Assembly: GCF_032583975.1 (NCBI RefSeq)
Contig: NZ_JAWHTF010000001.1
Source: Gilvirhabdus luticola
GTDB lineage: Bacteria > Bacteroidota > Bacteroidia > Flavobacteriales > Flavobacteriaceae
Strand: one strand, 5' to 3'
DNA: 64,000 bases
The notes beneath the pieces were generated by a model, which was not told the origin of the DNA, made no database searches, and was given only the letters and a program-made list of their open reading frames with translations. The position numbers were made by a program, and so were the translations under genes. Below are positions 1 through 9,133 of this stretch, piece after piece; the stretch's first letter is position 1, and the number at the start of each line of letters is the position of its first letter.

Positions 1-447
1 AGAGAAAGTTTGGAGAATTTTCAAGGCGTTGAACACCGTTTGGAGCATGTTCTAAAAATAAACAAAGTACACTATATCAATGATTCTAAAGCAACCAACG
101 TCAATGCTACTTATTATGCGTTAGAAAGCATGGATGCTCCAACGGTTTGGATAGTTGGTGGAGTTGATAAAGGCAATAATTATCAAGAACTTTTTTCGTT
201 TGTAAATGAAAAGGTAAAAGCTATTATTTGTTTGGGTGTTGATAACCAAAAACTTATGGAAAATTTTGGTTCTATGGTTGATATTATCATTGAAACGCAA
301 TTTATGAGCGAGGCTGTTAAAATAGCGTACAAAATAGCAGAAGCAGGTGATAATGTATTATTATCACCTGCATGCGCAAGTTTTGATTTGTTTGAAAACT
401 ACGAAGATAGAGGTCGTCAATTTAAAGAAGCGGTAAGAAATTTATAG
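1..447 (+). CDS. murD: UDP-N-acetylmuramoylalanine--D-glutamate ligase, C-terminal part (partial)
   Basis: The frame is open from base 1, so only the last ~148 residues are visible and the true start lies upstream of the window. The fragment carries the MurD C-terminal domain, including the conserved DSKATN segment just after the HRLE motif; this domain positions the incoming D-glutamate. The enzyme adds D-Glu to UDP-MurNAc-L-Ala in the cytoplasm. Its stop codon shares one base with the start of ftsW, so it is translated as part of the dcw operon that continues to ftsZ. Recognition is confident despite the truncation by the window edge. Confidence 0.93.
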   Translation, partial: RESLENFQGVEHRLEHVLKINKVHYINDSKATNVNATYYALESMDAPTVWIVGGVDKGNNYQELFSFVNEKVKAIICLGVDNQKLMENFGSMVDIIIETQFMSEAVKIAYKIAEAGDNVLLSPACASFDLFENYEDRGRQFKEAVRNL

Positions 448-1640
448 TGCAAGAGATATTTAAAAATATTAAAGGTGATCGGTTAATTTGGGCTATTGTA
501 GCCCTGTTGGCGATATTTTCATTCCTACCTGTGTATAGTGCCGCAAGTAATTTAGCTTATGTTGGAGGAAACGGAAATACCTTTGCATATTTTTTAAAAC
601 ATTTCATGCATTTGTTTCTTGGATTTGGAATTATGTATGGAGTTCACAAAATCCCATACAGATATTTTAGAGGTTTATCTATGGTTATGCTGCCAATAGT
701 TTTGGTGCTTTTAGTGATAACCATGTCACAAGAAACTACAACAGAAGGAGCAAATGCTAGTAGGTGGATTCAGATTCCAATTGTAGGTATGTCATTCCAA
801 ACGTCAACTTTAGCATCAGTTGTCCTGATGGTATATGTTGCAAGATATATGTCTAAAATTAAAGATAAACAAATAACCTTTAAAGAATCTATTTTACCAC
901 TTTGGATTCCGGTTTTTTTAGTAATTATATTAATTCTTCCAGCTAACTTTTCAACTGCTGCAATTTTATTCTGTATGGTTGTCATGTTAACATTTTTAGG
1001 AGGTTATCCAATACGATATTTAGCATTAATAATAGGTTCTGGTGTTGTCGCTCTCGTAATGTTTGTACTAGTCGCTAAATCGTTTCCAGAGTTAATGCCA
1101 AATCGAGTTGATACTTGGATGAGTAGAATTGAAAGTTTTACAGATAAAGAGGACACTGAAGCAGATTATCAAATTGAAAAGGCCAAAATAGCCATTGCTT
1201 CTGGAGGTATTCAGGGTGTTGGCCCAGGAAAGAGTATTCAAAAGAATTTTTTACCACAGTCATCCTCAGATTTTATTTTTGCAATCATAATTGAGGAATA
1301 TGGATTGATAGGAGGCTTTCTTATTATGATTCTTTATATGTGGTTGTTGTTTAGAATAGTAATTGCTGCTCAAAAAGCAGATACCATTTTCGGAAAACTA
1401 ATTGTATTAGGTGTTGGATTACCTATAGTTTTTCAAGCATTAATAAATATGGCTGTTGCAGTTGAATTGTTTCCAGTAACAGGACAAACATTACCGCTTA
1501 TTAGTAGTGGAGGGACATCAATTTGGATGACTTGTTTGGCTCTTGGAATTATTTTAAGCGTAAGTGCAAAAAGAGAAGAATTAAAAGAACAGGATTATAA
1601 TGAAGATAATCCGTTAGAAGTTTTAGCTGAAACTATTTAA
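447..1640 (+). CDS. ftsW: Peptidoglycan polymerase / lipid II handling SEDS protein FtsW
   Basis: This 397-aa multi-pass membrane protein of the SEDS family lies between murD and murG, the usual place of ftsW. Around ten hydrophobic segments are visible. The C-terminal PLISSGGTS-like loop typical of FtsW/RodA is present near residue 350. SEDS proteins polymerise glycan strands at the division septum with a class B PBP. The start is a GTG overlapping the murD stop by one base, and the stop overlaps the murG ATG by one base, indicating tight translational coupling. Confidence 0.93.
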   Translation: MQEIFKNIKGDRLIWAIVALLAIFSFLPVYSAASNLAYVGGNGNTFAYFLKHFMHLFLGFGIMYGVHKIPYRYFRGLSMVMLPIVLVLLVITMSQETTTEGANASRWIQIPIVGMSFQTSTLASVVLMVYVARYMSKIKDKQITFKESILPLWIPVFLVIILILPANFSTAAILFCMVVMLTFLGGYPIRYLALIIGSGVVALVMFVLVAKSFPELMPNRVDTWMSRIESFTDKEDTEADYQIEKAKIAIASGGIQGVGPGKSIQKNFLPQSSSDFIFAIIIEEYGLIGGFLIMILYMWLLFRIVIAAQKADTIFGKLIVLGVGLPIVFQALINMAVAVELFPVTGQTLPLISSGGTSIWMTCLALGIILSVSAKREELKEQDYNEDNPLEVLAETI

Positions 1641-2734
1641 TGAGTAAGTATAAAATCATATTGTCAGGTGGAGGAACAGGAGGACACATCTATCCAGCCA
1701 TTGCAATTGCAAATGAGTTGAAGTCTCGTTTTCCAAATTCTGAATTTTTATTTGTTGGTGCGAAAGATAGAATGGAAATGGAAAAAGTACCTCAAGCTGG
1801 TTATGAAATTGAGGGTTTATGGATTTCTGGTATTCAAAGAAAGCTAACATTAAAGAATTTAATGTTTCCTTTTAAACTTTTAGCAAGCTTAATAAAAGCG
1901 AGAAAAATCATCAAAAATTTCAAACCAGATGTAGCGATTGGTACTGGAGGCTTTGCCAGTGGACCTTTGTTGCATGTAGCAGCTTCAAAGAAAATACCAA
2001 CCCTAATACAAGAGCAAAATTCCTATGCTGGAATCACCAACAAACTATTGTCAAAAAAAGTGAACAAGATATGTGTTGCTTATAACGATATGGAACGCTT
2101 TTTCCCAAAGAATAAAATCATAAAAACAGGAAATCCTGTAAGACAGGATTTGTTAGAAATTGAGAATAAAACTGTGCAAGCAAAAGATTTCTTTAAACTA
2201 AAACACGGAAAATATACGCTTTTAGTTATAGGTGGAAGTTTAGGAGCTTTAAAAATAAATGAACTAATTGAAGATAAATTAGAGTTTTTCGAAACCCAGA
2301 ACACACAAATTATTTGGCAGTGCGGTAAGCTATACTATCAAGATTTTAAATTTTATAACGATTTAGAGTATGTTCAAGTTTATCCATTTTTGAATAATAT
2401 GGATTTAGCTTATGCAGCAGCAGATGTTGTCATTTCAAGAGCTGGAGCAAGTTCAGTTTCAGAGTTGAGTATTGTGGGAAGGCCTGTAATTTTTATTCCA
2501 TCTCCAAATGTAGCGGAAGATCATCAAACAAAAAATGCTTTAGCTATTGTAGAAAATGATGCGGCAATAATGATCAAGGAAAATGAATTGGATATTGATT
2601 TTGAAAATAAATTCTCGCAGCTCATTGCTTCACAAGAAAGACAGAGAAAATTGAGCGAAAATATTAAAAAGTTAGCATTGGCAAATGCAACAAAGGAAAT
2701 AGCAGATGAAGTTGAAAAGCTATTAAATAAATGA
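1640..2734 (+). CDS. murG: UDP-N-acetylglucosamine--N-acetylmuramyl-(pentapeptide) pyrophosphoryl-undecaprenol GlcNAc transferase
   Basis: This 364-aa GT-B glycosyltransferase has the MurG N-terminal glycine-rich loop GGGTGGHIYPA (residues 10-20), which contacts lipid I, and the C-terminal SRAGASSVSE donor-binding segment. It converts lipid I to lipid II at the inner face of the cytoplasmic membrane. The ATG overlaps the ftsW stop by one base, and its own stop overlaps the murC ATG by four bases. Length and order are standard for the family. Confidence 0.96.
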   Translation: MSKYKIILSGGGTGGHIYPAIAIANELKSRFPNSEFLFVGAKDRMEMEKVPQAGYEIEGLWISGIQRKLTLKNLMFPFKLLASLIKARKIIKNFKPDVAIGTGGFASGPLLHVAASKKIPTLIQEQNSYAGITNKLLSKKVNKICVAYNDMERFFPKNKIIKTGNPVRQDLLEIENKTVQAKDFFKLKHGKYTLLVIGGSLGALKINELIEDKLEFFETQNTQIIWQCGKLYYQDFKFYNDLEYVQVYPFLNNMDLAYAAADVVISRAGASSVSELSIVGRPVIFIPSPNVAEDHQTKNALAIVENDAAIMIKENELDIDFENKFSQLIASQERQRKLSENIKKLALANATKEIADEVEKLLNK

Positions 2735-4083
2735 ATTTAAATAGTATAAATAACGTTTATTTTATTGGGATCGGAGGTATTGGTATGAGTGCATTAGCGC
2801 GTTATTTTCATGCAAATGGAAAGTATGTTGGTGGTTATGATAAAACGATGACTGGAATTACGGATGAATTAATGGCTTTGGGAATTCGTATTCATTTTAA
2901 TGACTCTATTAACGAAATTGAAGAAAGATTTTTAGACACAAAAACAACGTTAGTGGTTTATACTCCAGCAGTTCCAAATAGTCATAGTGAGTTAAACTAT
3001 TTTAGAAATAATAATTTTGAAGTTCTAAAGCGTTCAAAAGTTCTTGGGTTGATTACAGAAAACACATTCTGCATGGCAATTGCAGGAACACATGGTAAAA
3101 CTACAACTACGAGTATTCTTGGTCATTTATTAAGCGAATGTAATGTTGAAGTCACGGCCTTTCTTGGTGGTATATCCGAAAATTATAATTCAAATTTAAT
3201 TTTAAAAGGAACTAAAGTTTCTGTAGTTGAAGCGGATGAGTTTGATAGGTCGTTTCTAACACTTTCACCAGATATTGCATGCATTACTTCTATGGATTCA
3301 GACCATTTGGATATCTATGGAGAAGTAAGCCAATTGCATGATTCCTTTATTGATTTTTCTAAAAAACTAAAGCCTAATGGAAAATTGTTTGTTAGAAATG
3401 GGCTCCCAATTAAGGCAATCACTTATGGTATAGAAGATGATTCAGACTATTCCATTCAAAATATTAAAATACAAAACGGAACTTATGTGTTTGATGTAAA
3501 AACACCAAACAACGTTATTAAAAATATACAATTTAACCTGCCTGGTAGACATAATTTGTCAAATGCATTAATTGCCCTGGCGATGGCTGTAGAATATGGG
3601 TGCCCTCACCAACAGCTCGTCAGGGCTTTAGCATCTTACAAAGGTGTTAAACGTAGATTTACCTATCACATCAAGACAGAATCATTGGTTTATATTGATG
3701 ATTATGCGCACCATCCTCAAGAGATAAATGCTGTATTTCAAGCTCTAAAAGAAATGTACCCTAAAAAGAAAGTATTAGCCATTTTTCAGCCTCATCTTTA
3801 TAGTAGAACAAGAGATTTTGCAGACGAATTTGCGGAGAGTTTATCACAATTTGATGAAATTTTATTATTAGACATTTATCCAGCTCGTGAGTTGCCTATT
3901 GTTGGTATAACATCAAAATGGCTACTGGATAAAATCAATAATATTAGCAAACAACTTATTAGTAAAAATGAAATAGTTGCAAAAATTAAAAAGAGTGATG
4001 CACAAGTTATTTTAACAATTGGTGCGGGAGATATTGGAGAGGAAGTCAAACAGATTAAACAAGCCTTGAAAGTTGCGAGTTAA
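2731..4083 (+). CDS. murC: UDP-N-acetylmuramate--L-alanine ligase
   Basis: This 450-aa Mur ligase has the N-terminal Rossmann-like motif GIGGIGMSALA (residues 13-23) and the ATP-binding motif GTHGKTTTTS (residues 119-128). The C-terminal domain holds the DDYAHHP segment typical of MurC. It attaches L-alanine to UDP-MurNAc, the first peptide-stem step. The gene overlaps murG by 4 bp and ftsQ by 11 bp. No ddl or murB is inserted between murC and ftsQ here. Confidence 0.96.
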   Translation: MNLNSINNVYFIGIGGIGMSALARYFHANGKYVGGYDKTMTGITDELMALGIRIHFNDSINEIEERFLDTKTTLVVYTPAVPNSHSELNYFRNNNFEVLKRSKVLGLITENTFCMAIAGTHGKTTTTSILGHLLSECNVEVTAFLGGISENYNSNLILKGTKVSVVEADEFDRSFLTLSPDIACITSMDSDHLDIYGEVSQLHDSFIDFSKKLKPNGKLFVRNGLPIKAITYGIEDDSDYSIQNIKIQNGTYVFDVKTPNNVIKNIQFNLPGRHNLSNALIALAMAVEYGCPHQQLVRALASYKGVKRRFTYHIKTESLVYIDDYAHHPQEINAVFQALKEMYPKKKVLAIFQPHLYSRTRDFADEFAESLSQFDEILLLDIYPARELPIVGITSKWLLDKINNISKQLISKNEIVAKIKKSDAQVILTIGAGDIGEEVKQIKQALKVAS

Positions 4084-4792
4084 TTGGAACTATATAAAAC
4101 TATTGTCTCTACTAATTTTAGTAGTGACCTTGTTTGCCTTTTCATCAAGCAAGAATTCAGTGAGAAAAGTATCTGAATTTAATATTCATTTTGAAGGAGA
4201 CAATAATTTATTTCTTACAGAAGAGACTGTTAGTAAATTGTTAATACAAAATCAACAGGGTGTTAAAAAAATGCCTAAAGAAACTTTAGATTTGAACCAA
4301 TTAGAAACTGCCCTGAATTCTAATCCTATGGTCAAGTCAGCACAGGTTTATGTTACTTTAAAAGGTGAACTTAACGCTGATATTGAACAGAAAAAACCTA
4401 TAGCAAGAGTAAGCACTAACGCTTCATATTATATTGATGATCAAGGTACATATATGCCTTTGTCAGAGAATCATTCAGCAAGAGTGCCTTTAGTTACTGG
4501 CCAAATAGATAAAAATAAACTAGATAATGTTTTTATTATGGCTAACAAAATACAGAAGGATGAATTTTTAAAGAAAAATGTTGTTGAGATTAATCAAAAC
4601 GCTAATAGAACAATTTTTTTAAGGTTGAGACAATGCAGTTTTATAGTTCAAATTGGTGACATGAATAATTTGGATAAAAAAATAAATAACCTTAAAGCTT
4701 TTTATAAGAAAAGTTTAAAAGAAAAAACACTGAATAACTATAGCAATGTCAATTTACAATTTGATAATCAAGTTGTATGCACCAAATTATAA
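4073..4792 (+). CDS. ftsQ: Cell division protein FtsQ/DivIB-like
   Basis: This 239-aa bitopic protein has one N-terminal membrane segment at about residues 8-24, followed by a predicted periplasmic POTRA/FtsQ-type domain. The sequence is weakly conserved, as usual for FtsQ, so the call rests on position (murC-ftsQ-ftsA) and architecture. The reading frame starts with TTG at 4073, overlapping murC by 11 bp. No better in-frame ATG precedes the membrane segment, so a TTG start is preferred. FtsQ bridges early and late divisome proteins. Confidence 0.85.
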   Translation: MRVNWNYIKLLSLLILVVTLFAFSSSKNSVRKVSEFNIHFEGDNNLFLTEETVSKLLIQNQQGVKKMPKETLDLNQLETALNSNPMVKSAQVYVTLKGELNADIEQKKPIARVSTNASYYIDDQGTYMPLSENHSARVPLVTGQIDKNKLDNVFIMANKIQKDEFLKKNVVEINQNANRTIFLRLRQCSFIVQIGDMNNLDKKINNLKAFYKKSLKEKTLNNYSNVNLQFDNQVVCTKL

Positions 4793-4795
4793 ACT

Positions 4796-6109
4796 ATGGA
4801 AGATAATATAGCTGTTGGATTGGACATAGGAACAACCAAAATCGTGGCCATGATTGGTCGCAAAAATGAGTATGGTAAAGTTGAGATTCTTGGAATAGGC
4901 AAATCCAAAAGTCTTGGTGTGCACAGAGGTGTTGTAAACAATATCACTCAAACAATACAATCTATTCAACAAGCTGTACAAGAAGCAGAATTAGCTTCTG
5001 ATATGCAAATTCAAGGGGTTACTGTTGGTATTGCAGGACAACACATACGAAGTTTACAACATAGTGATTACATCACAAGGCCCAATTCAGAACATGTTAT
5101 TGGTGAGGAAGATATAGATAGACTTATCAATCAGGTTCATAAATTAGTAATGCTTCCAGGCGAAGAAATTATTCATGTGTTACCACAGGAATATAAAGTA
5201 GATGGTCAGGCAGAAATTAAAGAACCAATAGGTATGTATGGTGGTAGACTTGAAGCAAATTTTCATGTAGTTGTAGGTCAGGTATCATCAATTAGAAATA
5301 TTGGGCGTTGTGTAAAAAGTGCTGGACTTAACCTTGAAAGGATAACACTTGAACCATTGGCTTCAGCAAATGCAGTTTTAAGTCAGGAAGAAAAGGAAGC
5401 AGGAGTAGCTTTAATTGATATTGGTGGAGGGACAACAGATTTGGCCATTTTTAGAGACGGAATTATTCGTCATACAGCGGTTATTCCTTTTGGCGGAAAT
5501 GTTATAACAGAAGACATAAAAGAAGGTTGTTCAATTATTGAAAAACAAGCAGAACTTTTAAAAATAAAGTTCGGTTCTGCTTGGCCAGGAGAGAATAAAG
5601 ACAACGAAATTGTGTCTATTCCTGGATTACGTGGAAGAGAACCTAAAGAAATTACTTTAAAGAATCTGTCTAAAATTATTCATGCTCGTGTAGTTGAAAT
5701 TGTTGAACAAGTCTATGTTGAGATAAAAAATTACGGTCATGAAGAACAAAAGAAAAAACTCATTGCTGGTATTGTTTTAACAGGTGGAGGAAGCCAACTT
5801 AAGCACTTAAAACAATTGGTAGAATATATTACTGGGATGGATACAAGAATAGGATATCCCAACGAACATTTGGCAGGAGATAGTGATGATGATGTTACTA
5901 GTCCATTATTTGCAACAGCAGTTGGTTTGGTGTTAGACGGACTTAAACGTAAAGAAAGAAAAGTAATTGAAAAAGAGAATTTACTTAATGAATTTGAAGA
6001 CGAATCTAACCAATCACAGGAAATTTTAAATAAACCAGTAAAAGAAAGACGTTCATTTTTGGACAAATTAACAGAAAGAGTTAAAGACTTTTTAGATAAT
6101 GCAGAATAA
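4796..6109 (+). CDS. ftsA: Cell division actin-like protein FtsA
   Basis: This 437-aa actin-fold ATPase starts with the phosphate-1 loop DIGTTKI near residues 10-16 and has the phosphate-2 motif DIGGGTTDLA near residue 205. The C-terminus ends in a short amphipathic helix (FLDKLTERVKDFL), the expected membrane-targeting sequence that tethers FtsZ. It lies 3 bp after ftsQ and 27 bp before ftsZ, and all three are probably co-transcribed. Confidence 0.96.
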   Translation: MEDNIAVGLDIGTTKIVAMIGRKNEYGKVEILGIGKSKSLGVHRGVVNNITQTIQSIQQAVQEAELASDMQIQGVTVGIAGQHIRSLQHSDYITRPNSEHVIGEEDIDRLINQVHKLVMLPGEEIIHVLPQEYKVDGQAEIKEPIGMYGGRLEANFHVVVGQVSSIRNIGRCVKSAGLNLERITLEPLASANAVLSQEEKEAGVALIDIGGGTTDLAIFRDGIIRHTAVIPFGGNVITEDIKEGCSIIEKQAELLKIKFGSAWPGENKDNEIVSIPGLRGREPKEITLKNLSKIIHARVVEIVEQVYVEIKNYGHEEQKKKLIAGIVLTGGGSQLKHLKQLVEYITGMDTRIGYPNEHLAGDSDDDVTSPLFATAVGLVLDGLKRKERKVIEKENLLNEFEDESNQSQEILNKPVKERRSFLDKLTERVKDFLDNAE

Positions 6110-6136
6110 TTTATTAAAACCAGTAAATAAGAATTT

Positions 6137-8086
6137 ATGAGCAGCAAAAAAGAATTCGAAACCAATATTTCATTTGACTTACCAAAGAATCAATCAAATG
6201 TTATTAAAGTTATTGGTGTTGGTGGTGGTGGTAGCAACGCCATTAATCACATGTTTCAACAAGGTATCAAAGGTGTAGACTTTGTGATTTGTAATACAGA
6301 TGCGCAAGCTCTTCAAAATAGTGGAGTGCCTAACAAGATTCAGTTAGGAGTTAATCTCACAGAAGGGTTAGGTGCAGGAGCTAATCCAGAAATTGGAGAA
6401 CAATCTGCTGTTGAGAGTTACGAGGAGATTAAAAACATGTTGGATACAAACACTAAAATGATTTTCATTACCGCAGGAATGGGCGGTGGTACAGGTACTG
6501 GAGCTGCACCTATCATTGCAAAAATGGCAAAAGATTTAGATGTTTTAACTGTAGGAATTGTAACCATGCCATTTCAATTTGAAGGCAAGATGAGAAACCA
6601 ACAAGCTCAAATTGGTATAGAAAACCTTCGTAATGTTGTAGATTCTTTAATAGTAATTAACAATAACAAACTTCGAGAAGTTTATGGTAATCTTGGTTTT
6701 AAAGCCGGATTTTCAAAAGCTGATGAAGTGCTATCTACCGCTGCTCGTGGTATAGCAGAAGTTATTACACATCATTACACACAAAATATCGATTTACGAG
6801 ATGCCAAAACTGTTTTAAGTAATAGTGGCACTGCCATTATGGGATCTGCCTCTGCTTCAGGACAGAATCGCGCTCAAGAAGCTATAAGAAAAGCTTTAGA
6901 TTCTCCATTGCTCAACGATAACAAAATTACTGGAGCCAAAAATGTATTGTTGCTTATAGTTTCTGGTTCACAAGAAATTACCATTGATGAAATAGGTGAG
7001 ATTAATGATCACATCCAAAATGAAGCAGGTCACGGTGCTAATATAATTATGGGTGTAGGAGAAGATGAGTCTTTAGATGAATCTATAGCAGTTACCATTA
7101 TAGCTACTGGATTTAATATCGAACAGCAAGATGAAATTTCAAATACAGAAGTCAAAAAAGTAATTCATTCTTTGGAAGATGAACAGGTATTGTCTCAAGA
7201 TTTGACCAAAGAGCGTGATCCAGCTATTATAAAGCCTATCGTCGAGCTTGAAACCAATATTGAAGAACCTGTAGTAAAGCATACATTAGATTTAGATGAA
7301 ATAGAAGATTCAGTTAAAACTGAAAATAAAGAGATGAATGTTAATGAGACAATATCGAATGAAATGTTACTCATACCAACAACTGAAATTATTAAAAACA
7401 TGAACGTTGTATATGATGAAGTCGTTGCTGTTAAAGATGAAGACCAAGATTTTATAATTACTCCAATTCCGAATTTTGAGGTTGAAATAAATGAAGATGA
7501 TAATGAAGAAGAACAACAGATTACTCTTACTTTCGATCTTCCTTTAAGTGAGTCTAAAGCCAAAAGTAAGGAAGATAGAATCTCTGAACCACTAACAGAG
7601 AATGATGTAAATGCTCTACCGGTAAATGATTATGTCGAACTGATTACGGTAACAGAGTCAAGCGAAAAAGGAGAAGTTCGTTATACTTTAGAAGATTATG
7701 TTGAGATAGAATCTTCTATGAACAAAACAAAAGTGCAAGAAGATATCGACAAAGAAGTGGTTTTTGAGAAAAAGGTGGTTGAATCTAAAACAGAAGAAGA
7801 AACAGTACAAGAAGATATCGATCCAATGAATAGCCCGATTTCAGAAATGCTAAAAGAAAGAGCAGAAGAACGTAGGCGTAAGATGAAAGACTTTAACTAT
7901 AAATTCAACAACGCAAAAATTGATGATATGGAAAAAGTCCCGGCATATAAGAGACAAGGTATAGATTTAGATCAAGCAAAGCATTCGTCAGAAACAGATA
8001 TGTCTAGAACAAGTATTGATGTAGATGACAATGATGAGATACAATTGAGAAGCAATAATTCATTCTTACACGACAACGTTGATTAA
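6137..8086 (+). CDS. ftsZ: Cell division GTPase FtsZ with long acidic C-terminal linker
   Basis: This 649-aa tubulin homologue has the GTPase core in about residues 20-330, with GVGGGGSNA (27-35) and the tubulin signature GMGGGTGTGAAP (114-125). Beyond residue ~340 it carries a ~300-residue linker rich in Glu, Asp, Lys, Val and Thr. The end holds short conserved-looking segments (EKVPAYKRQG and a terminal SNNSFLHDNVD) that may bind FtsA. FtsZ proteins of most other phyla are ~350-400 aa; long linkers are common in Flavobacteriia. It is the last gene of the dcw operon, followed by a strong hairpin terminator. Confidence 0.97.
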   Translation: MSSKKEFETNISFDLPKNQSNVIKVIGVGGGGSNAINHMFQQGIKGVDFVICNTDAQALQNSGVPNKIQLGVNLTEGLGAGANPEIGEQSAVESYEEIKNMLDTNTKMIFITAGMGGGTGTGAAPIIAKMAKDLDVLTVGIVTMPFQFEGKMRNQQAQIGIENLRNVVDSLIVINNNKLREVYGNLGFKAGFSKADEVLSTAARGIAEVITHHYTQNIDLRDAKTVLSNSGTAIMGSASASGQNRAQEAIRKALDSPLLNDNKITGAKNVLLLIVSGSQEITIDEIGEINDHIQNEAGHGANIIMGVGEDESLDESIAVTIIATGFNIEQQDEISNTEVKKVIHSLEDEQVLSQDLTKERDPAIIKPIVELETNIEEPVVKHTLDLDEIEDSVKTENKEMNVNETISNEMLLIPTTEIIKNMNVVYDEVVAVKDEDQDFIITPIPNFEVEINEDDNEEEQQITLTFDLPLSESKAKSKEDRISEPLTENDVNALPVNDYVELITVTESSEKGEVRYTLEDYVEIESSMNKTKVQEDIDKEVVFEKKVVESKTEEETVQEDIDPMNSPISEMLKERAEERRRKMKDFNYKFNNAKIDDMEKVPAYKRQGIDLDQAKHSSETDMSRTSIDVDDNDEIQLRSNNSFLHDNVD

Positions 8087-8120
8087 TAGCAAGTCAAAAT
8101 TAGTGTCATAGCTTCTTATT

Positions 8121-8159
8121 AACCCGAAAAGCACCCTCAACTTTTCGGGTTTTCTTTTT
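8121..8159 (+). terminator. Rho-independent terminator of the dcw operon
   Basis: A perfect 11-bp stem, AACCCGAAAAG at 8121-8131 pairing with CTTTTCGGGTT at 8141-8151, has a 9-nt loop and is followed by a T-rich tract. It lies 34 bp after the ftsZ stop. Confidence 0.85.
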
Positions 8160-8166
8160 ATCTTCG
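8159..8166 (+). promoter_or_regulatory. Possible -7 element of the YqeY-like gene
   Basis: TATCTTCG lies 18 bp before the ATG at 8185, directly after the dcw terminator. It differs from the Bacteroidota -7 consensus TAnnTTTG at one position, and I see no clear -33 TTG. Weak call. Confidence 0.3.
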
Positions 8167-8184
8167 CAAAACCAAAATGGAGTT

Positions 8185-8634
8185 ATGAGTTTACAAGAAA
8201 AAATAATGACAGCTATGAAAGCTGCTATGAAAGAAAAAAATCAAACAGCTTTAACGGCCTTAAGAGCTGTAAAATCGGCTATTTTACTAGCACAGACAGA
8301 AACTGGAGCTAAAGAAGAACTAACAGGAGAACAAGAAATAAAAATTTTACAAAAACAAGTAAAACAGCGCAAGGATAGTGCCGCTATATATATAGAACAA
8401 GGACGAGAAGATTTAGCAGCTCCAGAATTGGCTGAAGCTGAAATTATTGGACAATTTCTACCAGAAGCAGTAAGTGAAGAAGAAATAGAAAAAATTGTAA
8501 ATACTACCATAGGACGTATTGGAGCACAAGGAATGAAAGATATGGGTAAAGTCATGGGTATAGTAAGTAAAGAATTGGCCGGAAAGGCCGATGGTAAAAC
8601 GATATCTACAATAGTAAAGCAAAAATTAAGTTAA
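8185..8634 (+). CDS. GatB/YqeY domain-containing protein
   Basis: This 149-aa protein has the length and sequence of stand-alone YqeY-family proteins, which resemble the C-terminal tRNA-binding tail of GatB, the Asp/Glu-tRNA amidotransferase subunit. It is Ala-, Lys- and Glu-rich and helical throughout, with the typical ADGKTIS segment near the C-terminus. The biochemical role of the stand-alone family is not firmly established. It is transcribed alone between the ftsZ terminator and the tRNA-Arg, whose gene begins only 5 bp after its stop, so the two may share a transcript. Confidence 0.88.
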   Translation: MSLQEKIMTAMKAAMKEKNQTALTALRAVKSAILLAQTETGAKEELTGEQEIKILQKQVKQRKDSAAIYIEQGREDLAAPELAEAEIIGQFLPEAVSEEEIEKIVNTTIGRIGAQGMKDMGKVMGIVSKELAGKADGKTISTIVKQKLS

Positions 8635-8639
8635 ATAAT

Positions 8640-8713
8640 GGCCCTTTAGCTCAACTGAATAGAGCACTGGATTTCGGCTCCAGCGGTTCGGGGTTTGAAT
8701 CCCTGAAGGGTCA
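8640..8713 (+). tRNA. tRNA-Arg (anticodon TCG)
   Basis: A 74-nt cloverleaf can be drawn by hand. The acceptor stem is GGCCCTT paired with AAGGGTC (one G-T pair), with discriminator A. The D stem is GCTC/GAGC. The anticodon stem is CTGGA/TCCAG around the loop TTTCGGC, giving anticodon TCG (codon CGA, Arg). The T stem is CGGGG/CCCTG around TTTGAAT. CCA is not encoded. The last 14 bases plus one are the attachment core of the genomic island that follows; integration leaves the tRNA sequence intact. Confidence 0.93.
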
Positions 8714-8714
8714 C
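8700..8714 (+). repeat. attL core (direct repeat with 24213-24227)
   Basis: TCCCTGAAGGGTCAC forms the 3' side of the T stem and acceptor stem of tRNA-Arg plus one base beyond. An identical copy ends the island at 24213. The flanking bases differ, so the repeat is exactly 15 bp. Confidence 0.88.
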
Positions 8715-8720
8715 TTAATA

Positions 8721-8765
8721 AAATCGTAAATAACTATATAATAGTACATTACGATTTTTTTATTT
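8721..8765 (+). terminator. Island-borne terminator now serving tRNA-Arg
   Basis: AAATCGTAA at 8721-8729 pairs with TTACGATTT at 8749-8757 (9 bp) and is followed by a T tract. It begins 7 bp inside the island, so the island brings its own terminator for the tRNA it interrupts. Confidence 0.65.
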
Positions 8766-8771
8766 TATTTT

Positions 8772-8790
8772 GTGTCACTTTATGTGACAC
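8772..8790. repeat. Inverted repeat GTGTCAC/GTGACAC, left island end
   Basis: GTGTCAC (8772-8778) and GTGACAC (8784-8790) form a 7-bp inverted repeat with a 5-bp spacer, 58 bp inside attL. The same heptamer pair occurs at 24033-24072 next to the other end, suggesting arm-type integrase or excisionase binding sites (inference). Confidence 0.6.
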
Positions 8791-8830
8791 TTCAGTGGTT
8801 TTTATTTGATTTTAGTGATAACTTTTTTGC

Positions 8831-9118
8831 TCAATAAGTAAATTCAAACTTGTCATCAAATCCCTTTGTATTTATTAAGTACTCATTAAAGTTCGAGTGA
8901 TTATTCAAAATTTCTCCATCTTCAAATGCAAATATATTTTCTATTTGTTTTGTCATGACATTAAAATTCAATTCAACAAAGAAATTTTTAATTGCAACAC
9001 ATATAACTAATTTTATAGTACCATATTTTGTAAATTTCCTGTTCAATTCCACTCCGTACATTTTGAGTATTGATAGCTTTTCATACCTTTTTAGATTGTT
9101 AAAGTCATCTATTCCCAT
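8831..9118 (-). CDS. Hypothetical protein, 95 aa
   Basis: I do not recognise this 95-aa protein. It is the last island gene before attL, 15 bp downstream of the 263-aa unknown gene and likely co-transcribed with it. It has a hydrophobic stretch around residues 35-50 (LVICVAIKNFFVEL) but no convincing membrane segment or signal peptide. The reading frame is supported mainly by position and orientation; it could be a partner of the upstream gene. Confidence 0.5.
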   Translation of the reverse strand: MGIDDFNNLKRYEKLSILKMYGVELNRKFTKYGTIKLVICVAIKNFFVELNFNVMTKQIENIFAFEDGEILNNHSNFNEYLINTKGFDDKFEFTY

Positions 9119-9133
9119 AAAAATTTTAATATT

